Of a DNA stretch of 64,000 nucleotides, positions 48,001-60,000 are shown in pieces; within the stretch, counting starts at the first letter, position 1; each line of letters begins with the position of its first letter. This stretch comes from Halisarca cf. caerulea. Lineage: Eukaryota > Porifera > Demospongiae > Chondrillida > Halisarcidae. The DNA lies in the NCBI GenBank assembly GCA_963170055.1, contig CAUJGJ010000037.1:646901-710900 (forward strand), written 5' to 3'. The translations under genes and the position numbers were made by a program. The notes beneath the pieces are model-generated. The model was not told the DNA's origin and made no database searches. It saw only the letters and a list, made by a program, of their open reading frames with translations.

Positions 48001-51000
48001 CCAGGGCTTTTATTTGTGGAGAATCAGCTCGCCGATATTTTAGCAGAGAATCTCTACGTCCGATAACGAGAATCCGAACTCTTCTGATGCTGCTAAAAGT
48101 CATTTCAAGGACAGTACTAGTAGTACACTTGTGAATAACCAAAGTGTACAAAGTTATCGTACCGGCTTCGAAGAATTCTCAAAGCGGCAAGTTTCACGAC
48201 GGTATGTTTTCGACTACGAGAGGTTAGCTATAGCAAGGCGGCAGCCACCTCTGCTTTAGTAGAAGACTGGCCCGTCGGTAAATTTATATGTTTGAACAAC
48301 AGTACTCGACCTCAATGTATGGGCAGCTGCCGAATGAAGCCATACAATGTGCTAGATTGTTATTGTAATGACAGACTTTCGTGTCTAATTACCCTTTCCC
48401 TAATATGGGCTGGGGTATAACTGCAATAAGAAGCCAAGCGGGCTCTTGTTACAGTTATACCCTGGTTATGGGATTTAACTTAGCATGGTTACCCCGGAAA
48501 CGGGGCATATATCTTATTATAATAAAAGCAGGCTGATATGTTGTTTGCAGTTTACTGATGTGCACTATGAGTGACTGTGGCTGAATCTTCACGATTGGTC
48601 ACTATAGCATAGGTGGATCCAGAAATAAAATTAAGGTGTGTTACTTGGAATATTATCTATGGTTCCATACATACAGTAGTATAAACCAGTATCATGCTGG
48701 AATCTCTTAAAATAGCAACCACTTAAGGATTTCTTAAAGTTAGCTCAAGCTCTTTAGCACATTTAGGTGAGGAACACATTGTTTACACAGCACTATGTTA
48801 TTGGCATGAGTAAAGATGCTTAAAAAATATAGCCTAGTTGCTTAACCACTCGTTTCACGCTGTGTTGTGATGTCAGATGATGTCATATAAACAGGGGGCA
48901 GTCAGGCACAGTAGAGGAGCGTCATATTATTTTGCTTTTTACTCTGAAAGGGGTAGCATAAGCTCATTTAACTGCATATTTATCACCTAAAATCTGCTAC
49001 TGACTGGGATCCTAAGATTGAGAATATGAAGAAATTGTAACTACAGCACTCTTCAGCAATGGAGTATTATTCTGAGTGACAGGTTGAGATTTTTATCTTG
49101 GAGCTTTTGGTGGATGTGGTGAGCTGTGGTTTTGTTATCCTCTGTGAAATAGTCTGCTAGCTTTCACACTTCCCTGGTATCTTGCAACAATGGATGCTCC
49201 GATGACTTTAGATTGTACCCGTGAGTTTGTCCTTCTATGTATGCACTCCCTTGATGCATCAATTTTTTCTTTGCGAAGATGATGCCTGATTGTTGGAGCT
49301 TACAACTTACAAAAATGAAAGAACAATAAACTATGCTTGTTGCACTTGCCAAAAACATCCTTGAATTTTGCTAATTGAAATAAGATCTCACTTTTTATGC
49401 CTGATAATAGTTAACTACTGTAAATTCTCTAAAAGTTCATCACGCTTAGTTTCATAAAAAATTCATCTGATGAGAGAATTTAGAGTTGTCTTCCCACCAA
49501 AGAATGGCTGACAAAACTTTGGTGGAGTGGAATGACAAATACTTATACCGCTTTCACATGCACAGTCAAGTGGGTTGAACCCGGGTCTGATTAACCCGGG
49601 TTCGACTCGCTTTTGTGTTCACATGCACTTTGTGCGTGAGCTCATCTATTGTAGACTTATTCAAGATGGCGGACGTCAGATTGCTCTTGTTTTTCTTCGT
49701 TATTTGGTATCATTTGAGGTGCGAGGCACGCAGACGAGCCCAGCGAGTTAGCGAAAGCACGCACCGGATTCATATGCTTCGTATCAATCAAGTTATGCAT
49801 ATGGAAGTATCATTCGTCGCTCTTTTTTTGCTTCTTCGACCCTATCAAGCCGCAGTATCTAGACGATCGCTGTGGAGAAGACCGAGACACCGCAGTTTTT
49901 TGTCAGATATCGCAGGCGGGTGGACAGATGCAGAGTGGAAGCGAAACTTTAGGGTGAGTAGAAGTACATTTGTCATCATCTGTCGAGAGCTTCGCGGTCG
50001 CCTTATCCGTTCTAGTACTGTACGGCCATCTCATTCGGTTGAGCAGCGAGTTGCTATTAGTTTATGGAGACTAGGTACCAATGTAGAGTATAGAACAATC
50101 AGTCACCTTTTTGGTGTTGGGATCTCCACAGTTTGTGTTGTTCTTCACGAGTTTTGCCGGGCAGTGGTTGATGGCTTGTCTGGTTATGTGTCTGTACCAA
50201 CTGGAGCTAAGTTGCGTGCAATCAGAGATGGATTTAAAACCAAATGGGGATTTCCACAATGCATAGGAGCCATTGATGGTACCCATATTCCCATCATTGT
50301 ACCCAAAGAACATCCTACCGACTACTTCAACCGCAAAGGCTACCATTCCATCTTAGTACAGGCATTAGTTGATGACCAATATCAGTTTCTTGACATTTAC
50401 ATAGGATGGCCAGGGAGCGTTCATGATGCCCGAGTGTTAGGCAATTCGAAATTGTATCAGAAGTGTGAAGCAGGAACCTTTTTGCCAAATTGGGATGCCA
50501 TTGTAGGAAATACTACGATTCCACTTCTGATATTGGGTGACCCAGCATACCCATTGAGGCCATGGCTAATGAAGCCCTTCACAGGTACAGGCCTGACTCA
50601 TAAGCAAAGAAAATTTAATTATTACCTGAGCCGATTGAGAGTCGTTGTAGAAAATGCTTTTGGGCGACTCAAGGGGCGATGGTGAACATTGATGAAGAGG
50701 AATGACAACGACATCAAGTACATCCTTCCCATAATTATGACTTGCTGTATCCTGCACAACATTAGTGAGAATCAGCACGATTTATGTGAAGATGAATGGC
50801 TTGTAAGAAGCCCTACCATGAATACTGACTCAGAGGATTCTTCCACAACTCCATCCTCAAGCAGCTCAGCAAGTACTACTTCAGGGCAGAGTGGGACAGT
50901 AATATGCAATGCACTTTGTGATTATTTTGACATGCTGTAATGATTACTAACACTAATTTGCAACACAAAATGAATATATTAATTAACACAGATTGATATA

Positions 51001-54000
51001 AAGTTTGATTTAAAAATATAACAATGCCTAATTGTATATTATATAAAACATGGCTGATCACACCTCATCCTGTCTGGCAGTGTAAGGTGGATAATCTGGA
51101 TCAGCTGCAGGGAAAGTGTGGAAGTCATCCATGGTGGGCGGTACTGGTGCCTGTGTGGATGCTGCTGGTGGTGGGTTCCCGTAAGGCTGGGGTGGCACAT
51201 ACTGTGGTAATTGCTGAAAGTTTTGAGGAACTGAGCCGGCATAGGGATGAGCTGTAGTAGAGCAGATGGATGTGAATGCATCTTTCATAAATGAGAGGAA
51301 CAACTTGTCCCTCTCGTCGTCTCTCTTCCTTTGTTCCTTCTCCATCCGCATTCGCTGTTCTTCCAGTTTGATCAGCTCCCGCTTGGTCTCCTCCTGGCTA
51401 ATCAGAAACTGATTAAACATTGCCTGGGTGGACCTTTCTACCCTGTCCATCTTGGTTGGGCGCTTCCTCTTTGTAGCAGGTTGTTCGCCAGATGGACCAG
51501 GTCTGGCACGCCCGGTGGATGTAGTTGCATGTGTAGATGCAGATGAGGGTGCAGGCAAAGGTGCAAGTGAGGGTGTGGTTAGTGTAGGTGCAGATGAGGG
51601 TGGAGGTGATGGTATTGGTGAGGGTGGTGGTGGTGGTGTGGGAGGTGTAGGCACAGATGTCATGTCTGGTGTAGGTACTGGTGTGGTCACAGGAGATGGC
51701 ATGTCTGGTGTAGGTACAGGTGTAGGTACAGGTGCAGGGACAGGAGAAGACATCTCTGGTGTAGGTACAGTTGCAGTTACAGGTGTAGGTGCAGTAGTAG
51801 ATGTGGTGGGTGGTGTTGGGGAAGAGATATATGGTATGTGTACAGGTGTGAGAACAGGTGTAAGCACAGGGACAGATACAGGTGTAGGTGTATGCTGTGA
51901 TGATGAACCTATTTCACACGATTCCAGGAGAGCAGGGGGATTCACTGCAGCTCTCCCACCAATCACCTTGTGGATTTCCACGTACCACTTAAAGTAGATA
52001 TCAACATCGTCCAGATCATCGTCAGAATCTACACCAACGCCGCTTGCTCGTAGACGATCTGTCTGCTCCTTGTACTTCTTTTTGAGTGCCTTTAGTTTCT
52101 CCCTGCACTGCTGGTAGGTACGCGTGTATCCCTTCGCTTCCAGTGCCGCTGCGATGCTCCTAAAAACCACCACGTTCCTCGTTGAATCCTTCAGCTGCCT
52201 CTGGATCACCGAATCCCCCCAAATCTCTAGCAAAGCTTCTATCTCGTCGTCGGTCCACGTTCTTCCACGTTCCACCATCTTTAACTCGCTTCTCACGTTG
52301 CCTAAAGTGGGTCGAACCCTAATAAAAAGTGGGGTTCGACCTGGCTTCCTAACCCGGGTCGAACCCAGGTTCGACCCACTTTCCAATTATCATGTGAAAG
52401 TGCTAACTCGCTAAAATGCGGGTTTGACCTGGGTCGAACCCGCATTTTAGTGGCCATGTGAAAGCGGTATTAGAGAGCTGACAAAATTGTAGAGTTTAGC
52501 TATTAGATATGTTTATATTATAACATAAACAACCCTAAAATGCAGTGAAAAACATTAAAAAAGGCTTTTCATAGCTCTTTGGTGCATGGTTTGCAAGATA
52601 TGAGGGATACCGTATACGGGAAATTATCACGTACGTCAGGCCAGTTTGATCCCAATTGATGATGAGATCTTCTGGTATCTCATCAATCATTGCCACAGAC
52701 CTGATGTCGTCTAAAAACTGATGCTTCAAGAAGGCAAAATTGCTGGAAGACACTTTTGCCTTAGTTGTGGCCCGCCTTCTCACAAGACCCATCCTTCCAA
52801 GGAGCCCGTGAGCCCAATCCTTGCCAATGTCGATAGACCCTCCGTTTTCTGTCAGCAAAGTGGCATCCCTGGACTTGAGGACTTTGGCTGCCCCTACAGC
52901 AATCTGAGAATTCACAACCCTTCCAGACTTATGAATTTCAGTCAGAAACCACTTCATTTTGTCTTCTAGCTCTTCACGAATGAAAAGTGGCCTACCGCGC
53001 CATTTTTCGGGTAATTCCATTAATGCCTCCACTTCTACATCTCTTCCTGGAAAATACAAGCTTTATACAATAGGTACTTTTCCGCCCTCAAACCGTACTT
53101 TCCTTTTACCCTCTAGGTCTGTAATTAAGCGCCCACCTTACCTCGTGCACCGAGAGGTTTAGCAGGAAGTTCGTGCATAGAAGGGAGGTGTTCGAAATGT
53201 GACGATAACTTTTTACTCGGCGTCTTTTAAGTATTTTGAGTTTTGCTTGTTTTGTTTCGAAAGGCTTTCTTTAGCCTTTTGTCCGTAGACTTTGTGACCT
53301 TGTCGCTTGAGCAAGAAATAGGGCAAGTTTAACGACTCCAAGAAAGATAAAACTGAACGTAAATGGAAAGGTAAGTGTCTATCTATTGCTAATATGTTGA
53401 AAACGGAAGATCTATGACTACATTGGCTCCGCACGTGTCACAGCCGAAGGTTGTTTCCATCGTGTGCCTTGCTTGGCCATCCTTAGACAGTCTCCTCTAC
53501 TGTTTTCAATCAACGCATGCTCTCTTTCTGTCTTCGAACTGGACTCGCTGATGGTCTACTGCTGTTATGGGCTAAAAAGAACATTTCTTGTGCGAATGCC
53601 CACTTGCTGTCGTACTCGGCTGGAGAAGTCACCAAAACTGGACAAGCTCCTTCCCAAAGTCCATTATGTAACCAAAGAGCTTGCTTCTCTTCCACTTGGC
53701 TGGTTATCATGTGGGTTGCTTTCGAACAGAGGGATCTGTGATCTGCTGGAGCTGTTAAGGTGCTTGGTTCTTGCATAGCATGAGCCACTTGCTACTGCTC
53801 TATGTGCTGTACTTGTCATGCTATCTCTTCTACCGTTGTGCTTGCAAGTACTGCATGGTAAACATGGTCCTGACAAGTCAAGGTAGGTTTCTTGAAGCAC
53901 ACTTCCTTCCGAATCTCTGTGTCATCGATCTTCTCTTCCAGTTCCTTTACAGAGTCACTGTCAGCCAGAGAGGTCTCAAAGTGCCAGAGAGGGATGCCAA

Positions 54001-57000
54001 ACATTTCTTTAAACCAAGCCTGATGCAGAGAAGATGTGTTAAACTCCAGTTACAGAGCTTGCCATGACTTTTTGATTTCAGTATATTGAAATCGTATAAT
54101 TATCATGTTCACGTACATTTGCTTGTTGCCTTTTCGTAAGTGCTCGAATCTCGAAAATTATCAATAGAACACCTATGTCATCTTACCATCTTTGGATAGC
54201 CCTATTTTTAGGCTTTCTAATGATGTCAGACTTGAAATTATAGCATGCTCCTATCGATCAGTACGAGTGTTTGAATTTCCCTCTCTTTTCACGGGCACTT
54301 TTGGGTGTCTCGGCGTCTTGTGTAATAATATTTGCGGGCACTTTTGGGCGTCTCAGCCACAGAGGGTTAAATTAGCAAACTCGCCCATTTGCTTGAAGTG
54401 GCGAATGGCTGCCAATATGCCATTTTTCGAGGCATACTCGGCTACTATGGCTTTATCCCCTGCTGACATCATTTCATAATTTCCCCACCTAACTTCACGC
54501 TTGGTTTCACTCTCATGTTAAGACTTAAGCTCTTCTTTTACTCTGCGAACCTCTGCTGGGCAGACAGCTATTGGTGCATTCTTGTCAAAGACTCCAGAAA
54601 CCTTGAAGAATCTTCTATCAATCTACTACTCATAGTTAGCTAGTCATGTGGAACTATAATTTATACTAGATACTTGATGTTGTCTATAGTATTAATAATA
54701 GTAATAATAATGATGTTTCCTTTCACTGCAAAATTTTCGTGGTACTTTATTTTCGCAAACGCTGCTTCATATGTGAAATTCGCAAAAATTACGTAACGGA
54801 AAAAACGCATATGGAAGTTCATCACATTGTTTTGCCACAGCCACCACTTCTTTTATTGGGTGCACTTGATGGTAGGCCTACATATATACCCCAACATAGT
54901 GAAAATAGTGAATACTCAATCCAAATCACAAGAAAAAGAATCATTGCTGGAACTACAATATTTGAACCCAGTTCTAAAGTTTATCTTCTGTTAAAAAGTT
55001 GGATGACAAGTATTGGAGAACCCAAAGAAGTTTAGAAGACATTTCGTCAAATTTAGAGATTTTCGACACAAATCCAAGGATGATGGATTTTGGAGTGCCA
55101 TTTTTTTTATAGAGAATATAAGGTATTGTTAATATGTGTGTGGGATTCCTTTGCAATTAACATGGTAAAACTGAAACAGCACACTATGAAAAGACTAAAA
55201 TGAAATAAAACGCTATAGTGCTAAAAGAACATGAGCAAACTTTCCCTCCTACCGTATAACCTTATGCAATGGATCTACCCAACGATTTGAATGCCTACAA
55301 CTCTCAAACATGTAGTAGGTGCTGATAAAGTCCAAAGGTGGCACAAAACTGATATACATACTGTACATACCTGCACTTTTTTCTGATACTTCAATGCCTC
55401 ATCCTTAGCCTTTGATTCCATGTTCAACTGAGTAATAACGTCTGCTAGCTCAGCTTCAAGCTTCTTCTTCCCAGCACTAATTGAAGAACGCAGCTTTCGT
55501 TCTTCCTCAAACTGGCTTTGGAGGTCATGTAGCTAGTATTTAAGAAGAAACAACACATTCACAAAATCCACTAATTGACAAATTCAAATTCCTGGGCACA
55601 TGAATAATGAAATGTACTTAGGAATTCCAGGAAATACAAATCAATAAGATTTACAGTTCAACAAGGGACAAAGCATCACCATGCACCTCATACAGTGCCA
55701 GTCAAAAGTAATGGAACGCTTGTCACGTGCATAAAAATGGTGCCAAGAAGGGACCCCAAAAAAGCCGTCTATAATTCCTTTACTGGGAAATTTTGTGACA
55801 ATTTAGCTGTTGCTTGAGATAGGCTGGTTTCCTTGGCAGAGAATCTACAACTTTTTTTATAGGCTTTCAAAACTTGCCCACCATGACTTCACAGAGCAAA
55901 TTGAACCGTTCTACGATTTGGAGGCTGCATCGACTGATCGACGGCCTGTCCTCTTCCTCAAGTTGTGGCGAGACATCAACTCCTTAGGCAGCTCCAGGAT
56001 GTACTCCTTTACCCTTTTCACATGGACTCATTTGACCTGGGTTCAACCCAGATTCAACCCGGGTTGACGTGACAAGAGTTGAACATGATCATGTGATGAA
56101 AGTGTACATATGACGTAGTGTAAAAATGGTGCCTCTTAAGATCTACAGCGGTTTTCTTGTTTTTCTGGCATTGCTGTGGCTACGCAGACAGCGTACTCGT
56201 TGTAGACACGTTATTTTAGCCAAGAAAATTTGCTAGAAGATTACAAATTCTTCGTTTTACTTCGAGACAGCAAGAAGAAAGAGCGTTTTTTGTCACCGTA
56301 TTGGTGAATTGTTGCGTGAAGTGCTGTAGCTCCCTAGTAATCACATTCAATGGCTTATTAGAGTTCCCTACAGAACTCATGAGTTGATCTTGGACCGAGT
56401 GTTCTCCCCAAGCAGCTAAAAAGAGCCGATATCTCGCTGCCATTCCAGATCATTCCGCGTTCCGCCATATTTAATTCATATCGCACCTTGCATGTGATGT
56501 CATAACCAGGTTCATCCCTGCTTCTAATATCCCTTTCACATGGACCCTACAAAGTGGGTTGAACCCGGGTTCAACCCTGCATAGAAGGAGGGTTGAACCT
56601 GGTTATGACGCCATATGCGAGGTGTGAAGTGAATTAAATATGGCGGAATGTGGAAAGATCTGGGATGACGAGATATCGACTCTTTTAGCTTCGTGGGGAG
56701 AACAATCAAACCAAGATCAACTCATGGGTCCTTTGAGGAACTCCAATAAGCCATTCAATGCGATAAACAGAGAGCTACAGCACTTCGTGCAACAATTCGC
56801 CAATATGGTGAAGAAAAACACTCTTTCTTCTTGCTGTCTTGAAGTAAAACGAAAATCAGTAATCTTCTAGCAATCATTCTTGGCTAAAGTAACGTGTATA
56901 CAGCGAGTACGCTGTGTGCGCAGCCACAGCAAAGCCAAATAAAAAAGAAAACCGCTGTAAATCTTAAGAGGCGCCATTTTACACTACGTCATATGTACGA

Positions 57001-60000
57001 AATCATCACATGATCATGTTCAACTTGGGTCACATCAACCTGGGTTGAATCTGGGTTGAACCCGGGTTAAATGAAGTCCATGTGAAAAGGGTATTATAAG
57101 CAGGGTTGAACTCAGTAACGCAACTCGGGTTGAACCCGGGTTCAGCCCACTTTTTTTATCATCTGAACGTGTTAACCCGGGTCCAACCCACTTTGTAGGG
57201 TCCATGTGAAAGGGGTACTTTAGTGTCAGCTCAAAGCAGGCAGGAGATTCCAGGTCAGAATGTGGGGATTGATAATGGCGAGGTCCACGAGAAGTAGAAA
57301 AGGCGCAATCCACCATCTCCTCGATTTGAGCCTACAGATTGACTCCAGAGGGACTTTGCTTGTATTGGTGCATGCGTATCAGTGTCTTTGATATATGAAT
57401 GTGTATTTTAGTAAACTTTGTTACTGCATATGTACAGTAGCTAAGTGCGCCTACTGGCTTTGAGGTCATTACGCACAAAAGCAGAAGAGAGCGAAGTTGA
57501 AGCTAGGCAAAGAACAGTAGACTAATTCTACAAATGTTGGAGAAGACAAAACCTTTCCCAGTCAAACAAATCTGCCGAAAACTGCTGTCAAGTATGCTAC
57601 ATTGCACCACTCAAGTATGCTACATTGCACCACTCAAGTATGCTACATTGCACCACTCAAGTGGTGCGAGCATGTCTATGCAATTTTTTTAGACCGGAAT
57701 TGGGACTATTAAGGGTTAAAAAGTGCTGCAAGTCAAAATTTCCATCTACAGTATAGTGGGAAATTGTCGCAGGGTAGAATTTTCGTGAATGGCTTATTTC
57801 TTGAAATTCGCGGATAATATCTTTGCAGATCCCTAAAATTCAGGATGCCATTTATTTTCTTAGGCGATGGTAGGAAAGTAGCTTTTGAGTGTATCTTGTG
57901 AACGAAATGGCACAAGTTGAAGCCGCTTACACCATTTACACTTCAGTTGAAGATTTGAGGTTACTTTTGCTTTCTAATGGGCTGTGAAAGTTTCTGGTGT
58001 GCACGCTCTGCCTGATCATTTCGTTTGAAGAAGGGAAAAAGCGATGTATATATATCACGACCAGCTAGCGATGTATATAGCACGACCAGCTTTTTGAGAA
58101 ACTGCTGCTCACACAAAAGAATAATGGTGCAGGGGCCTAGCGTGTATGTACTACCTGAGCCTGACATAGCTGTGGATGTACATGTCTAGTGCTAGGATTT
58201 TGCAGATTAAAAATTTCGCGAATGTTGGGACAACCGTGAAATCCACAAAAATATTACTCCGCAAAAATTTCTTGCTATACGGTAGATTAGTATGACATGT
58301 GGTAACATGTTGTACTTATCTAGATGGAAATTTTGTGCTCAAAATTTAGGCTCTAAATTTGACAGTGAAATCTCCATATCTTCATCTGATGGAACACTAG
58401 CGTAGCCCTATTAGTTGTCGACTTGAAAGAGGTAAGAAGAATTTTGCGAGAGAAGATCCTGTGTCTGAAATACTTTGTCAACTGTGATCACAAACCACTT
58501 CTTGAAAGTTATTCATACTTGTTTGCAAGTTTTGAAAGAGGAAAAAGGCAAGCACATGATTATTATTAGCTTAAAACTTATTGTTGACGAAATTAAGATA
58601 CTAAACGAGATAATAAATACTTGCCATGGCGATTTCTAATCACTATTTTTGAATGGGTACAATCCGCCATTTTAGCACACGTGACAAACGTTCCGTTACT
58701 TTTGAGTGGCACTGTACTAACCTGACGAACTATAGCTTTCTTGCCCTCTTCACCTTGTTCATCTCTTGAGGCTAGTTCCTTTTCATAGCTCGCCTTTAAG
58801 GCTTGCATGTTAATCTGTGAAATCAAGAAGCTCCTAAAAGTGAAGACGTGCGCCTAAGAGAAGCATCATGAACACACTTCCAAACGCAGCTTGGCATCCG
58901 AAGTGACTTGGAGTTCATCTTCAAGTTCTTCCATAGCCTGTTTTAGTTCTTCTAGCTCAGCTTCCAAATGTCTCTTTGCCTTTTCTAGATCAGCAACCTA
59001 CAAGTAAGGTACACGTAGATGATTACATACTGGTAAGGTTGAAAGATAAGAAAAATCACGAGCAAACATACACTTTTGCCAACATCATCCTTAGATTCAA
59101 GAACAGAATTGATCTCGTCCTGTAAACCTTTGCGGCTACGTTCTGTTTCGTCCAATTTGATTTGAAGATCTTCTACTTCACGGGTGAGGGACAGGGCTTT
59201 TGTTTCAGCCAATCTGGCTCTGCTTTCTGCAGCATCTTTTTCAGCTTTTAGATTTTCAGCTTTGCTTCTCTCTTCAGCTAAAGTCTGCACAAAATCACAA
59301 AAAGCACACAATGGCATCACACCGAGTCAAAATCAAAAATACACAATATTACATTAAATTGAACATTATGGCAAGACAGGAATCAAAAAAGTAATTACAA
59401 ATTGAAGTGTGACTTCATGATTTTAACGCATTATGTGAGGAAATTCTCCCTTGCAAAACCGTTACTATACATAGTATTATAGACAACCAAAATATCCCAT
59501 CCTACCATGTGGGAAAGTGCACAAATTAAGCTCACATAAGACATATTGCAAAATTGTATACCATTGACACCAACCTACACAAATTGTGGTGTACAGTTAA
59601 AAGATGAACTTACACTATCAAACTTCCTTTGCTTCTTCTCAAGATTGTTTAGAGCTGCTCTTTGGGAGTCAAAATTGACTGTTAGATCATCCAGCTAAAA
59701 GTAAATTAAACAAAAAGAATGAATACAATACCGTGTAACTGGTAATATTGGCAGAAATAATATTTGATGGTTTAGTGGTTCTTAGAAATTCCAATTAATT
59801 CTTAGAATTGGTGCATGTTATATTTTGGTGGTTGGCCTGATTACGTGTAACAGTATGCACCTGAAAAAATGGTCATGTGAAACGATAATGCAATTTTGCA
59901 AATGAGAATCATTTGTGACACTACTGTTAATAGAGAAATGTTAAATGCTACAAACGCATGGTAACCGATAAATAACAAATGTTGACTGAGAGAGCAAATT

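Larger units (their letters stand above)
49546..52469 (+). mobile_element. PIF/Harbinger transposon, nearly intact
   Basis: Perfect 15 bp ends TACCGCTTTCACATG, with the three-base target duplication TTA on each side (49543-49545, 52470-52472). Subterminal regions repeat GGGTTCGACCCGGGT-like words in both orientations. It carries the two genes expected of the superfamily, transposase and Myb/SANT-like protein, in convergent order. 2924 bp, inside a myosin intron. Exact ends and a clean duplication suggest recent insertion. Confidence 0.95.
56011..57218. mobile_element. Interleaved Harbinger-derived inverted duplication
   Basis: Four Harbinger-type termini occur: TACCCTTTTCACATGGACT at about 56011, CCCTTTCACATGGACCCTAC at about 56530, then their inverted partners at about 57093 and 57218. 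So pair 1 spans 56011-57093 and pair 2 spans 56528-57218, overlapping rather than nested. About 500 bp of 56011-56525 is repeated inverted at 56580-57093. Subterminal GGGTTGAACCCGGGTT words match the style of the 49546 element. Confidence 0.75.
55693..58714. mobile_element. Tc1/mariner-like element expanded by nested insertions
   Basis: Ends CAGTGCCAGTCAAAAGTAAT and inverted CAGTGCCACTCAAAAGTAAC with TA at 55691-55692 and 58715-58716. Left 200 bp and right 400 bp align with the ends of 43865-45228 (for example GATAGGCTGGTTTCCTTGGC and GGAAATTTTGTGCTCAAA). The middle is replaced by a Harbinger inverted duplication (56011-57218), a 23 bp tandem repeat and a MITE (57749-58282). No transposase frame survives. 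Confidence 0.85.

Noticed and set aside
51428..51997. 189-residue plus-strand Gly/Val-rich frame
   Set aside because: It is the antisense of the Pro/Thr-rich middle of the Harbinger Myb-like gene.
53213..54067. Several 60-105 residue frames on both strands between the two parts of the pogo-like relic
   Set aside because: No recognisable domain, no consistent strand or splice structure; left unassigned.
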